From Verrucomicrobiota bacterium (GTDB lineage: Bacteria > Verrucomicrobiota > Verrucomicrobiia > Chthoniobacterales > UBA10450): 14,679 nt of DNA. Position 1 is the stretch's first letter, and every line of letters begins with the position of its first letter. Of the stretch, positions 7,648 to 14,046 are shown piece by piece. Made by a program: the position numbers and the translations under genes. The stretch is taken from positions 1 to 14,679 of the forward strand of contig QHPM01000117.1 in assembly GCA_003219095.1 (NCBI GenBank), in the 5' to 3' direction. The notes beneath the pieces were generated by a model. The model ran no database searches. It saw only the letters and a list, made by a program, of their open reading frames with translations, and was not told where the DNA came from.

Positions 7648-7770
7648 GTCATCCCGAACCCGGAATCCTTTCGGGTGAGGGACCTCACATTCGTTGAGGA
7701 ATCACCTAAAATTTGTGTGACGTGACGCGCTATTGTGAGGTCCCTCCGCGTCTGCGCGCCTCGGGATGAC
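7648..7770. repeat. MITE-like nested inverted-repeat element
   Basis: A 123-bp non-coding element bounded by perfect 10-bp inverted ends, GTCATCCCGA (7648-7657) and TCGGGATGAC (7761-7770). Inside is a perfect 13-bp inverted pair, GAGGGACCTCACA (7677-7689) and TGTGAGGTCCCTC (7734-7746), and a smaller CCCGAA/TTCGGG hairpin in the left arm (7653-7658 with 7670-7675). The whole can fold into one long cruciform. It encodes nothing and looks like a non-autonomous, dispersed palindromic element. No flanking target duplication was clear. Confidence 0.65.
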
Positions 7771-7811
7771 AGAATTGCTGGCCGCAGCGCTCGCTTTTTC
7801 TTCTGGGGAGC

Positions 7812-7858
7812 GCAGGCTGCCAGCCCGCTGGTTTCGGCAGCCTGCCGAAACAATCTTT
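7812..7858 (+). terminator. Strong hairpin with alternative pairing, likely terminator
   Basis: GTTTCGGCAG (7831-7840) and CTGCCGAAAC (7842-7851) are perfect inverted arms around one base, followed by AATCTTTT. The inner GGCAGCCTGC (7836-7845) is also the exact complement of GCAGGCTGCC at 7812-7821, so a second, exclusive hairpin is possible. The site lies between convergent genes and could end transcription of the S9 gene; the minus-strand side has no T-tract. It may belong to another dispersed repeat family. Confidence 0.5.
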
Positions 7859-7925
7859 TCACCGCTTAGATGCATCAGACCTCCTGGCGAAACATGCGCT
7901 CGGTCGCGTCCCGGAGTATCTCAAT

Positions 7926-9530
7926 CTAAGTTTTGATCAAGGGCGGCGGCTGGTCTTCCGTTATTCCGGTGTCGACGCCACCGCGCAATTTGCTGTGACT
8001 TACACCGTAAAGGAAATAAATCAGCAGACCGATTCCCAGCCAGACAAAGAAGCGGATCCACGTCTCCAAAGGCAGGCTTAGCATCAACACGAAGCAAAAG
8101 AAGACACCGAGAATTGGAAACACCGGACTCATCGGAACGCGGAACGGGCGTGGCCGATTCGCGTCGGTGCGCCGCAAAATGATGACGCCGAGGCAAACAA
8201 GAATGAAGGCGAAGAGTGTCCCGATATTTGTGAGGTCAGCCAACGAACCGATATCAACTACCGCGGCGACGCCGCCGACAAACACACCCGTCCAAATGGT
8301 GGTGATGTGTGGGGTCCGAAATCGCGGATGAATGCGGGCAAAATATTGCGGGAGCAAGCCATCACGTGCCATCGCCATAAAAATGCGCGGCTGGCCTAGC
8401 TGGAAGACAAGTAGGACCGAAGTGATACCTGCGAGCGCGCCTGCGCTGATGAGTGCTTGCGCCCAGGATTTACCTGCGAATGCGGTTGCGACCGCCGCTG
8501 GATCGCCAAAGTAAGTGGTATATTTTCTCATTCCCGTAATCACGGCCGCCATCAAAACATAAAGCAGCGTGCAGATGATCAGGCTCGCGATGATGCCAAT
8601 CGGCATGTCGCGCTGAGGATTTCTTGTTTCCTCCGCCGTCGTGGAAACGGCATCGAATCCGATGAAAGCAAAAAAGACAATCGCAGCGCCACTCATGACG
8701 CCGCCGATGCCGGTCGGGACAAAAGGATGCCAATTGGTCGGGTGAATCAGGAATGCCCCAAACGCGATCACGAAAACAACGACTGCTACTTTCGTAACTA
8801 CAATGACGTTATTTGTGCGCGCGCTTTCACGAATTCCGTAGATCAAAAGCCAGGTCACGGCCGCTACGATCAGGAGTGCCGGAAGATTGACTGCAATGGC
8901 GTGCCCGGCGATAACCGGAAGCGTCGTCGAGGAATAATTTGTCAGCGCCTCACCACCCTGGTCGATAATCGTATTAGCCGTTTTGTAGTCGTTCACTGCC
9001 CACAACGGAAATTTTAATCCAAGGAGACTACCGCAAAGCCTGACGAAATAACCCGACCAACCCACAGCCACCGCCATGTTACCGACGGCGTATTCGAGAA
9101 TGAGGTCCCAACCGATGATCCACGCGATGATCTCGCCCAGGGTTGCGTAGGAATAGGTATAGGCAGAGCCCGAGACCGGAATCATCGAGGCGAGCTCGGC
9201 ATAACAGAGGGCGGCGAAGCCACAGGCAACGGCGGCCACCACGAACGAAAGCATCACCGCCGGACCTGCGCCAGGTCGGCCGAACACGAGCGGCGCGTCA
9301 GTCGCCCATGATTGAATGAAATTCAATAGGGGCGTTTTCCAAACCGACGCTTGCAATTGCTCGCCTGCGGCCGCAGTCCCAGCCAAGGCGAAAATTCCAG
9401 TTCCTATGATCGCCCCGATACCAATACAGGTCAGAGCGAACGGACCGAGAACACGCTTCATCTGCCGTTCCGGCCTGGCGGCTTCCGCGATCAGGTGATC
9501 AGGATTTTTAGTGCGAAAAAGAGTATTCAT
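7926..9530 (-). CDS. APC-superfamily amino-acid permease, cationic amino acid transporter (CAT) type
   Basis: A 534-residue membrane protein with about 12-14 predicted helices. The N-terminal hallmark GIGAIIGTGIF (residues 37-47) is the broken first helix that binds the amino-acid backbone in APC transporters. CYAELASMIPVSGSAYTYSY (109-128) and FFAFIGFDAVSTTAEETRNP (286-305) are typical of the CAT subfamily, as are the closing RTDANRPRPFRVP segment and the late helices. It should import amino acids across the inner membrane by proton coupling; the substrate range cannot be read. GAGG lies 5-6 bases before the ATG as a ribosome site. It faces away from the small membrane protein gene at 9659 and towards the S9 peptidase gene. 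Confidence 0.94.
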   Translation of the reverse strand: MNTLFRTKNPDHLIAEAARPERQMKRVLGPFALTCIGIGAIIGTGIFALAGTAAAGEQLQASVWKTPLLNFIQSWATDAPLVFGRPGAGPAVMLSFVVAAVACGFAALCYAELASMIPVSGSAYTYSYATLGEIIAWIIGWDLILEYAVGNMAVAVGWSGYFVRLCGSLLGLKFPLWAVNDYKTANTIIDQGGEALTNYSSTTLPVIAGHAIAVNLPALLIVAAVTWLLIYGIRESARTNNVIVVTKVAVVVFVIAFGAFLIHPTNWHPFVPTGIGGVMSGAAIVFFAFIGFDAVSTTAEETRNPQRDMPIGIIASLIICTLLYVLMAAVITGMRKYTTYFGDPAAVATAFAGKSWAQALISAGALAGITSVLLVFQLGQPRIFMAMARDGLLPQYFARIHPRFRTPHITTIWTGVFVGGVAAVVDIGSLADLTNIGTLFAFILVCLGVIILRRTDANRPRPFRVPMSPVFPILGVFFCFVLMLSLPLETWIRFFVWLGIGLLIYFLYGVSHSKLRGGVDTGITEDQPPPLIKT

Positions 9531-9658
9531 TGCCTCGATCGTTCCGCGCGTTTACGCAAGCCATTGCCGCTGCATCGTGGCATTCCATTCTTGATTCGGT
9601 CAATGTTTAGTTTATGCGCGCCTCTTTTTTGGCCTGCGATTAGCTACGGAAAGGGCGT
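9531..9658. promoter_or_regulatory. Divergent promoter region between permease and small membrane protein genes
   Basis: These 128 bp must carry the starts for both genes. On the plus strand TTGATT (9591-9596) followed by TATGCG (9613-9618), 16 bp apart, is a weak candidate. The minus strand shows TTGACC (complement of 9598-9603) without a convincing -10. TTGA-N5-TCAA (9591-9603) is a small inverted repeat overlapping these boxes and could be an operator. Confidence 0.3.
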
Positions 9659-9880
9659 ATGCCCGATGTGCCTGACTTCTTCTCGCTGAACTGCGTCGCT
9701 GGCGTTGTTTTCAGCGCGTTCGGTTTCGTCGTCTTCACTTACGGCAAGCGAATGCGCTATTGGACGCCGATGCTTTGCGGGCTCGCCTTAATGCTCTTGC
9801 CGCTCTTTGTCGCCGATCTCGCCTTGCTCGTCGGCAGCACGGTTCTTGGAACAGCCGCGATCGTTTTCCGGCATACCTAG
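9659..9880 (+). CDS. Small two-helix membrane protein
   Basis: A 73-residue protein with two hydrophobic helices, about residues 11-28 and 37-70, joined by a basic turn (YGKRMRYW). The second hydrophobic stretch is long and may be kinked or split at VADLALLVGS into a third short helix. The start at 9659 is supported by GAAAGG (9649-9654) a few bases upstream. Similar small proteins with FGFVVFTYGKR and LALMLLPLFV patterns are conserved in many bacteria and sometimes carry the loose label amino acid transport protein; I do not know a proven function. It is divergent from the permease and followed by 175 bp before the DUF3667 gene. Confidence 0.75.
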   Translation: MPDVPDFFSLNCVAGVVFSAFGFVVFTYGKRMRYWTPMLCGLALMLLPLFVADLALLVGSTVLGTAAIVFRHT

Positions 9881-9934
9881 ATCGACAAAACCCGAGCGCA
9901 ATCGGCAAATTATCAGAAGCACCAGACTCAACAA

Positions 9935-9954
9935 TTGCATGTTGCAGATGCAAC
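9935..9954. promoter_or_regulatory. Operator-like overlapping inverted repeats upstream of the DUF3667 gene
   Basis: TTGCAT (9935-9940) is inverted as ATGCAA (9948-9953), and inside it GTTGC (9941-9945) is inverted as GCAAC (9950-9954). The cluster lies about 100 bp before the DUF3667 start in the otherwise empty gap 9881-10055. A TAACTC (9965-9970) / GAGTTA (9990-9995) inverted pair follows. These could bind a regulator, or they may be chance. Confidence 0.3.
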
Positions 9955-10055
9955 ACTCAAATGTTAACTCTTTCGAGCAGTAAAAGATTGAGTTAGAGAA
10001 GGGTGCAAGCCGATTCGGAGTCGACTGAGGCCGCCGATTTTGTAGGCTGCATCGG

Positions 10056-11201
10056 ATGGACGATCAGTCGCACATTGTCGCGGCAGAGGCTGCGGTCACT
10101 GCTGCGCTGGAACCGCCGCGGCGGCGCTTCTTCTCGCGCCGGCGCAAAGCGCGGCCGCCACCCCTGCCCTATTGCGAAAATTGCGGGGCGCCGATGGCGG
10201 GACCTTTCTGCGCCCAATGCGGACAAGCCGCCGTCGATTACCGCCGGTCCTTTCGCCACATCATTGTTGATGTTCTCGATTCCTTCCTGAGTTGGGACTC
10301 GAAATTTTTTGCAACGATCGGATGGCTGATTGTGCGTCCCTGGCATTTGACTAACCAATTCCTGGCTGGTCGCCGCGTGCGTTATGTGCATCCGTTGCGA
10401 CTTTATCTGCTCGTCAGCATTCTCTTCTTCTTTGTCATCAACTACTGGGCGAAATCGATACATGTCGACCCGAGCAAAATCTCCGCCGAGGACCGCGCCG
10501 AAATCGCCACTGATCTCGACAAGGAAAATCTGTCACCCGAGATGAAGGCCCGCGTCCAGCGCGCGCTCGACGCGAAGCCGTTGACACAAGCGGAAGCACA
10601 AACATCCCCATCACCCGAAGCCGCCGCTACGCCGCAATCGGCAGCGACGGCTTCGCCGCCGCCGCCCGCTATGTCACCGACTCCATCCGGCGACTTCGGG
10701 CCACTCGTCCAATTTGACAAACCGCCTTCCGACCCATTCGAGAAATGGCTGGAGCAAAGGGCCAAAGAAAAAATGGGCGAGCACGGCAGCAAGATGGCCC
10801 TCTTTATCGCAACGCTGTTCCGCAACCTCCCATACATGATGCTCTGCTGTATCCCGCTCTTCGCGTTCGTGCTCAAGGTGCTTTACGTGCGCAAACGCAT
10901 CTTTTACATCGATCATCTCGTTTACGCCCTGCACATCCACAGCTTCGCTTATCTCGCGATCATGTTGATCGTGCTGATCACCATCGGCTTGAGTCGATCA
11001 ATCCCCGGCGTTTTCGCCGGCTGGATCATCGCGGTGCTCTGGATCACCTTCGCCGCACAAGTTTTCCTGTCCATCCGCCGCGTTTATCGGCAGGGCTGGT
11101 TCTTCACTGTCTTTAAATTTTTTGTCGGCGGCTTTGCTTACCTCATTGTCCTCGCTGTCGCGCTTGCCACGACGTTCTTCATTACAGTTGCGTTGCCGTA
11201 A
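10056..11201 (+). CDS. DUF3667 zinc-ribbon membrane protein
   Basis: A 381-residue protein. After an Arg-rich start comes a zinc ribbon, CENCG (Cys40, Cys43) and CAQCGQ (Cys52, Cys55), which is the mark of DUF3667. A segment at 65-115 includes FLAGRRVRYVHPLRLY, also typical. Membrane helices are at about 113-131, 255-276, 296-312, 317-338 and 353-377. Between the first and second is a long loop (132-245) with an acidic helical part and a low-complexity Ala/Pro/Ser stretch (178-212). YIDHLVYALHIHSFAYL (284-300) fits the conserved late motif. Function is unknown; a cytosolic zinc ribbon tied to a membrane domain suggests interaction with nucleic acid or protein at the membrane. The start ATG has no strong ribosome site. 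The last 20 bp overlap the end of alaS on the other strand. Confidence 0.85.
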   Translation: MDDQSHIVAAEAAVTAALEPPRRRFFSRRRKARPPPLPYCENCGAPMAGPFCAQCGQAAVDYRRSFRHIIVDVLDSFLSWDSKFFATIGWLIVRPWHLTNQFLAGRRVRYVHPLRLYLLVSILFFFVINYWAKSIHVDPSKISAEDRAEIATDLDKENLSPEMKARVQRALDAKPLTQAEAQTSPSPEAAATPQSAATASPPPPAMSPTPSGDFGPLVQFDKPPSDPFEKWLEQRAKEKMGEHGSKMALFIATLFRNLPYMMLCCIPLFAFVLKVLYVRKRIFYIDHLVYALHIHSFAYLAIMLIVLITIGLSRSIPGVFAGWIIAVLWITFAAQVFLSIRRVYRQGWFFTVFKFFVGGFAYLIVLAVALATTFFITVALP

Positions 11202-11820
11202 TCAACCGCTCCGCTTCCGCAAGCGCCAGGTCGATCTTGCCAATATCGGTCCCTGACCCCTGCGCATTCTCCGGTCTCCCGCCGCCTTTGCCGCCAACGA
11301 TCGGTGCGACTTCTTGAATCAATTTGTTCGCCTGAAATTTTGAGCTCAGGTCTTTGGGCACAACGGCAAGGAGCGCGACACGCCCATTGGACACCCCGAG
11401 CAAAAAAATCGGACCTTTGATCTTTGGCTTGAGCGCGTCGCCGACGGCCTGAAGCAATTTCGCATCGGCATCCTTCACTTCGGCAACGACCTTGCCTTTC
11501 GCCGCATGAATTGTCGCAAGTTCCTTCGCAATCTCAGCCGCACGACTCTTCAATTGCGCCTCGCTCGCCTTCGCCTCTTTCTTTTCCCATTCACGAACGT
11601 CGGCCTCGACCTTTTCAAGATGGGCCGACCGCAGGTAGATCTGGTCGAGCATCGCGGGGCTCTCCGCGTCCGCTTCAAACACCGGCAACGCGGCCACGTC
11701 GGATTTCTTGCGCGCGAGCACTTCAAATTTCTTCTGCTGACGCTCGGCCTCTTCCCTCGCCCACTGCCGCGCCGCAGCTCCGGAGACAGCTTCAATCCGT
11801 CGAACCCGTCGTGCGCACAT
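11182..11820 (-). CDS. alaS: AlaRS C-terminal fragment (editing tail, coiled coil, C-Ala domain)
   Basis: The continuation of AlaRS in the second frame. Clear AlaRS sequence runs from VRRIEAVSG (first codon at 11805) for 207 residues. A charged coiled coil (EEAERQQKKFEVLARKK, then EKVEADVREWEKKEAKA) leads to the C-Ala domain, which ends with the signature GGKGGGRPENAQGSG and IDLALAEAERLI. An ATG in this frame at 11820 would give a 212-residue product and overlaps the N-terminal frame by 29 nt; GGCGG lies about six bases upstream as a weak ribosome site. That arrangement would permit translational coupling, but nothing else supports an independent gene. I read it as the cut-off tail of alaS. 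Confidence 0.7.
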   Translation of the reverse strand: MCARRVRRIEAVSGAAARQWAREEAERQQKKFEVLARKKSDVAALPVFEADAESPAMLDQIYLRSAHLEKVEADVREWEKKEAKASEAQLKSRAAEIAKELATIHAAKGKVVAEVKDADAKLLQAVGDALKPKIKGPIFLLGVSNGRVALLAVVPKDLSSKFQANKLIQEVAPIVGGKGGGRPENAQGSGTDIGKIDLALAEAERLITATQL

Positions 11821-13951
11821 GGGTGCCGCCGCAGAGTTCCATTGAATAACCGTTGAGCGCCTTGGCGTCGCCGCCGATCTGTACGACTCGGACGAGATCA
11901 CCGTATTTTTCACCGAAGAATTGTTGGATATCGGAACGCTTTTTCGCTTCGGCGTACGGAACTTCGGTCCAAGAAACCGGATCATTCTGCACGATTTTCT
12001 CATTCACCAGCTTCTCTACCCCGCGTTTCTGCTGCGGTGTGAGTGCTGCGCTCGAAAAATCGAACGTTAGTTTCTCCGGCCCGACATAACTTCCCTTTTG
12101 TGTCGCATCTGCCGCGACGATTTGATGCAAGGCCCAATGCAAAAGATGGGTCACCGTATGATGCCGCTCGATGGCGCGGCGACGATCGACATCGATGGAG
12201 ATGCGAACAGCTTCGCCAGGTTCCGGGGCGCGCCCCTCTGCCAGGGCGGCACGATGGATGAAAACGTCGCCGCGTTTCTGCGTGTCGGTTACGTGAAGCT
12301 TTCCAACTTCGGTACGATCATGCCCGGGAACGTGCAGCAATCCATGATCGCCGACCTGTCCGCCCATCTCGGCGTAACACGGCGTTCGATCGAGAACGAT
12401 ATTAAATTCTGTCGACTTCTGCCCGGGCAGGACCGTTTCGATCACAGATTCCGTCTCGACAAAATCGTATCCGAGAAATTTCGTTGGCGCGACTCGCAGA
12501 TTCTCCGCTTCGACACCAATCGCTTCCTTTTTCTGGGCTTTGCGGGCGCGGTCCCGCTGCTCTTCCATTAGTTTCTCAAAACCGGCGACATCGACAGTAA
12601 GATCCCGCTCTCGCGCCATTAGCTCGGTAAGATCGAGCGGGAACCCTTGTTCATCATAAAGACGAAACGCGAACGCGGCCGAGATTGTTAATCTTTCCTG
12701 CGCAAGTTCGCGCTCGAATAATTCGATGCCTTTATCCAGCGTGCGGTTAAACGCTTCTTCTTCGCGACGGATTGTCTCCTGCATCGTCTTTTGTTTTGCG
12801 CGGACTTCGGGAAAAACATCGCCCATCGTTTTGGCAACGACGTCGACCAGTTTGAAGAAGAACGGTTCGTGAAAGCCGAGTGTGCGCCCGTAGCGAACCG
12901 CGCGGCGCAGGACACGACGCAAGACGTAACCGCGGCCTTCGTTTGATGGAATGATTCCGTCGGCGATGGCGAAACTTAGCGTGCGGATGTGATCGGCAAT
13001 GACGCGGAAGGCGATGTCGATCTTTTCCTGATCGCTTTCGCCAGCAGTTCCATGTTTTGGGAGCGTCGACTGGTATTTCTTGCCACTAAGTTCTTCCAGC
13101 TCGTCGAAGATCGGGCGAAAGATGTCGGTCTCGTAGTTCGAGACTGTGCCGGAGAACTCGGAGAAATTCTTTGTGCCTTGAATGATTGCGGTGGTGCGCT
13201 CCAAACCTAATCCGGTATCGACGTGACGTTGAGCGAGTGGAACATATTCGACGACGCCGGGGTCAGCGATCCCGGCTACAGATTGCGCGTTGAACTGGAT
13301 GAAAACCAAATTCCAAATCTCGATGCAGCGCGGGTCGTCCTTGTTCACGAGCGTGCCACGCGTGTCGCCGTCCGGGGTTAGATCAACGTGCAATTCCGAA
13401 CACGGTCCGCACGGACCGGTATCGCCCATCATCCAGAAATTATCTTTCTTGTTTCCGTTTACGATGTGAATCGAAGGATCGAGATCGGCCTCTCGAAATA
13501 ATCTTTCCCAGTGATCGTACGCTTCCTGATCGAACTCGCTCGGCTCGCCCGGCCCGGGTTTGTAAACCGTGGCGTAGAGACGCTGCGGCGGAAGTCTCCA
13601 GTGTTCGACCACGAGCTCCCACGCCCATTCGATCGCTTCCTTCTTGAAATAATCACCGAAGCTCCAATTGCCCAGCATCTCAAAAAAGGTGTGGTGATAG
13701 GTGTCGAGCCCGACGTCTTCGAGGTCGTTATGTTTCCCTCCGGCGCGAATGCATTTCTGGGTGTCAGCCACGCGCGGCGGCTTCCACGGCGGCTTTTGTT
13801 GCCCAAGAAAAATGGGCACGAACTGATTCATCCCGGCATTGGTGAAAAGCAGATTGGGCGCGTCTGGCATCAGCGGCGACGAGGGCACAATCGCGTGCTG
13901 CTTTTCGCGAAAAAAATCGAGAAAACTTTGACGAATCTCGGCACCGGTCAT
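11792..13951 (-). CDS. alaS: AlaRS N-terminal part: aminoacylation and editing domains, 719 residues
   Basis: As the sequence stands this frame would give a truncated AlaRS. The class II catalytic core is intact: LFTNAGMNQFVPIFLG (35-50), the RVADTQKCIRAGGKHNDLEDVG block (60-81), HHTFFEMLGNWSFGDYFK (86-103), and the motif-3 region with GLGLERTTAIIQG (247-259). The tRNA-binding helical domain follows, with ADGIIPSNEGRGYVLRRVLRRAVR (330-353). The editing domain begins near 480 and has its zinc ligands His598 and His602 (HTVTH) and Cys707 and His711 (CGGTH). Its last segment is lost at the deletion and is replaced by Ser-Thr-Asp before the stop. Charging of tRNA-Ala might survive; proofreading and the C-Ala domain would be lost or separated. 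The Ndh gene ends 95 bp upstream on the same strand, so co-transcription is plausible. Confidence 0.85.
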   Translation of the reverse strand: MTGAEIRQSFLDFFREKQHAIVPSSPLMPDAPNLLFTNAGMNQFVPIFLGQQKPPWKPPRVADTQKCIRAGGKHNDLEDVGLDTYHHTFFEMLGNWSFGDYFKKEAIEWAWELVVEHWRLPPQRLYATVYKPGPGEPSEFDQEAYDHWERLFREADLDPSIHIVNGNKKDNFWMMGDTGPCGPCSELHVDLTPDGDTRGTLVNKDDPRCIEIWNLVFIQFNAQSVAGIADPGVVEYVPLAQRHVDTGLGLERTTAIIQGTKNFSEFSGTVSNYETDIFRPIFDELEELSGKKYQSTLPKHGTAGESDQEKIDIAFRVIADHIRTLSFAIADGIIPSNEGRGYVLRRVLRRAVRYGRTLGFHEPFFFKLVDVVAKTMGDVFPEVRAKQKTMQETIRREEEAFNRTLDKGIELFERELAQERLTISAAFAFRLYDEQGFPLDLTELMARERDLTVDVAGFEKLMEEQRDRARKAQKKEAIGVEAENLRVAPTKFLGYDFVETESVIETVLPGQKSTEFNIVLDRTPCYAEMGGQVGDHGLLHVPGHDRTEVGKLHVTDTQKRGDVFIHRAALAEGRAPEPGEAVRISIDVDRRRAIERHHTVTHLLHWALHQIVAADATQKGSYVGPEKLTFDFSSAALTPQQKRGVEKLVNEKIVQNDPVSWTEVPYAEAKKRSDIQQFFGEKYGDLVRVVQIGGDAKALNGYSMELCGGTHVRTTGSTD

Positions 13952-14046
13952 GATGCCGGAATTAAGCGCGACATTTAGTAAGACGCGAGAATTACCGCAA
14001 TCCTCGAGGGAAAATAAAGCGCTCCCAGCAGAGCTAGGGCGAAGGT

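Larger units (their letters stand above)
7550..7925. other. 376-bp non-coding region between convergent genes
   Basis: No supported gene lies here. The region holds an inverted-repeat element (7648-7770) and a strong hairpin (7812-7851). A 145-codon minus-strand frame across it runs into the S9 gene, carries the repeat, and has a translation without family likeness, so it is rejected. The stretch TTGGAGGAAGGGGCGCGG near 7574 starts 24-25 bp after the stop, much as TTGGAGGGGCACG does after the DUF5069 gene. Confidence 0.6.
11182..13951 (-). pseudogene. alaS: Alanine--tRNA ligase gene, broken by a frameshifting deletion after the editing-site motif
   Basis: Whole alaS locus. It starts at the ATG at 13951 (MTGAEIRQSFLDFF, the standard AlaRS N-terminus); an upstream TTG at 14050 would add 33 unrelated residues. 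The reading frame covers all of AlaRS up to CGGTHVRTTG, then hits TGA at 11792-11794. The remainder, VRRIEAV onward, is open in another frame down to the TAA at 11182. In AlaRS proteins about 16 residues (the E. coli stretch starts DIGLFRII) lie between TG and VRRIEA and are absent here. Adding 50 nt to the 2770 nt present gives 940 whole codons, a normal AlaRS length, so one deletion of about 50 nt explains everything. The enzyme is essential, so an assembly fault, a second alaS elsewhere, or a working split form must be considered. The 3' end overlaps the DUF3667 gene by 20 bp. Confidence 0.8.

Noticed and set aside
7425..7862. 145-codon minus-strand open frame over the S9 gene end and the repeat element
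   Set aside because: It overlaps the S9 C-terminus and is built largely from inverted-repeat sequence.
8457..9017. 186-codon plus-strand open frame
   Set aside because: Antisense to the permease gene; the permease frame has clear helices and family motifs, this one has none.
9993..10463. 156-codon minus-strand open frame
   Set aside because: Antisense to the start of the DUF3667 gene, whose zinc ribbon supports the plus-strand reading.
11792..11820. Programmed frameshifting in alaS
   Set aside because: Conserved residues are missing between the two frames, so a simple slip would not restore AlaRS; no slippery run or downstream stem is evident.
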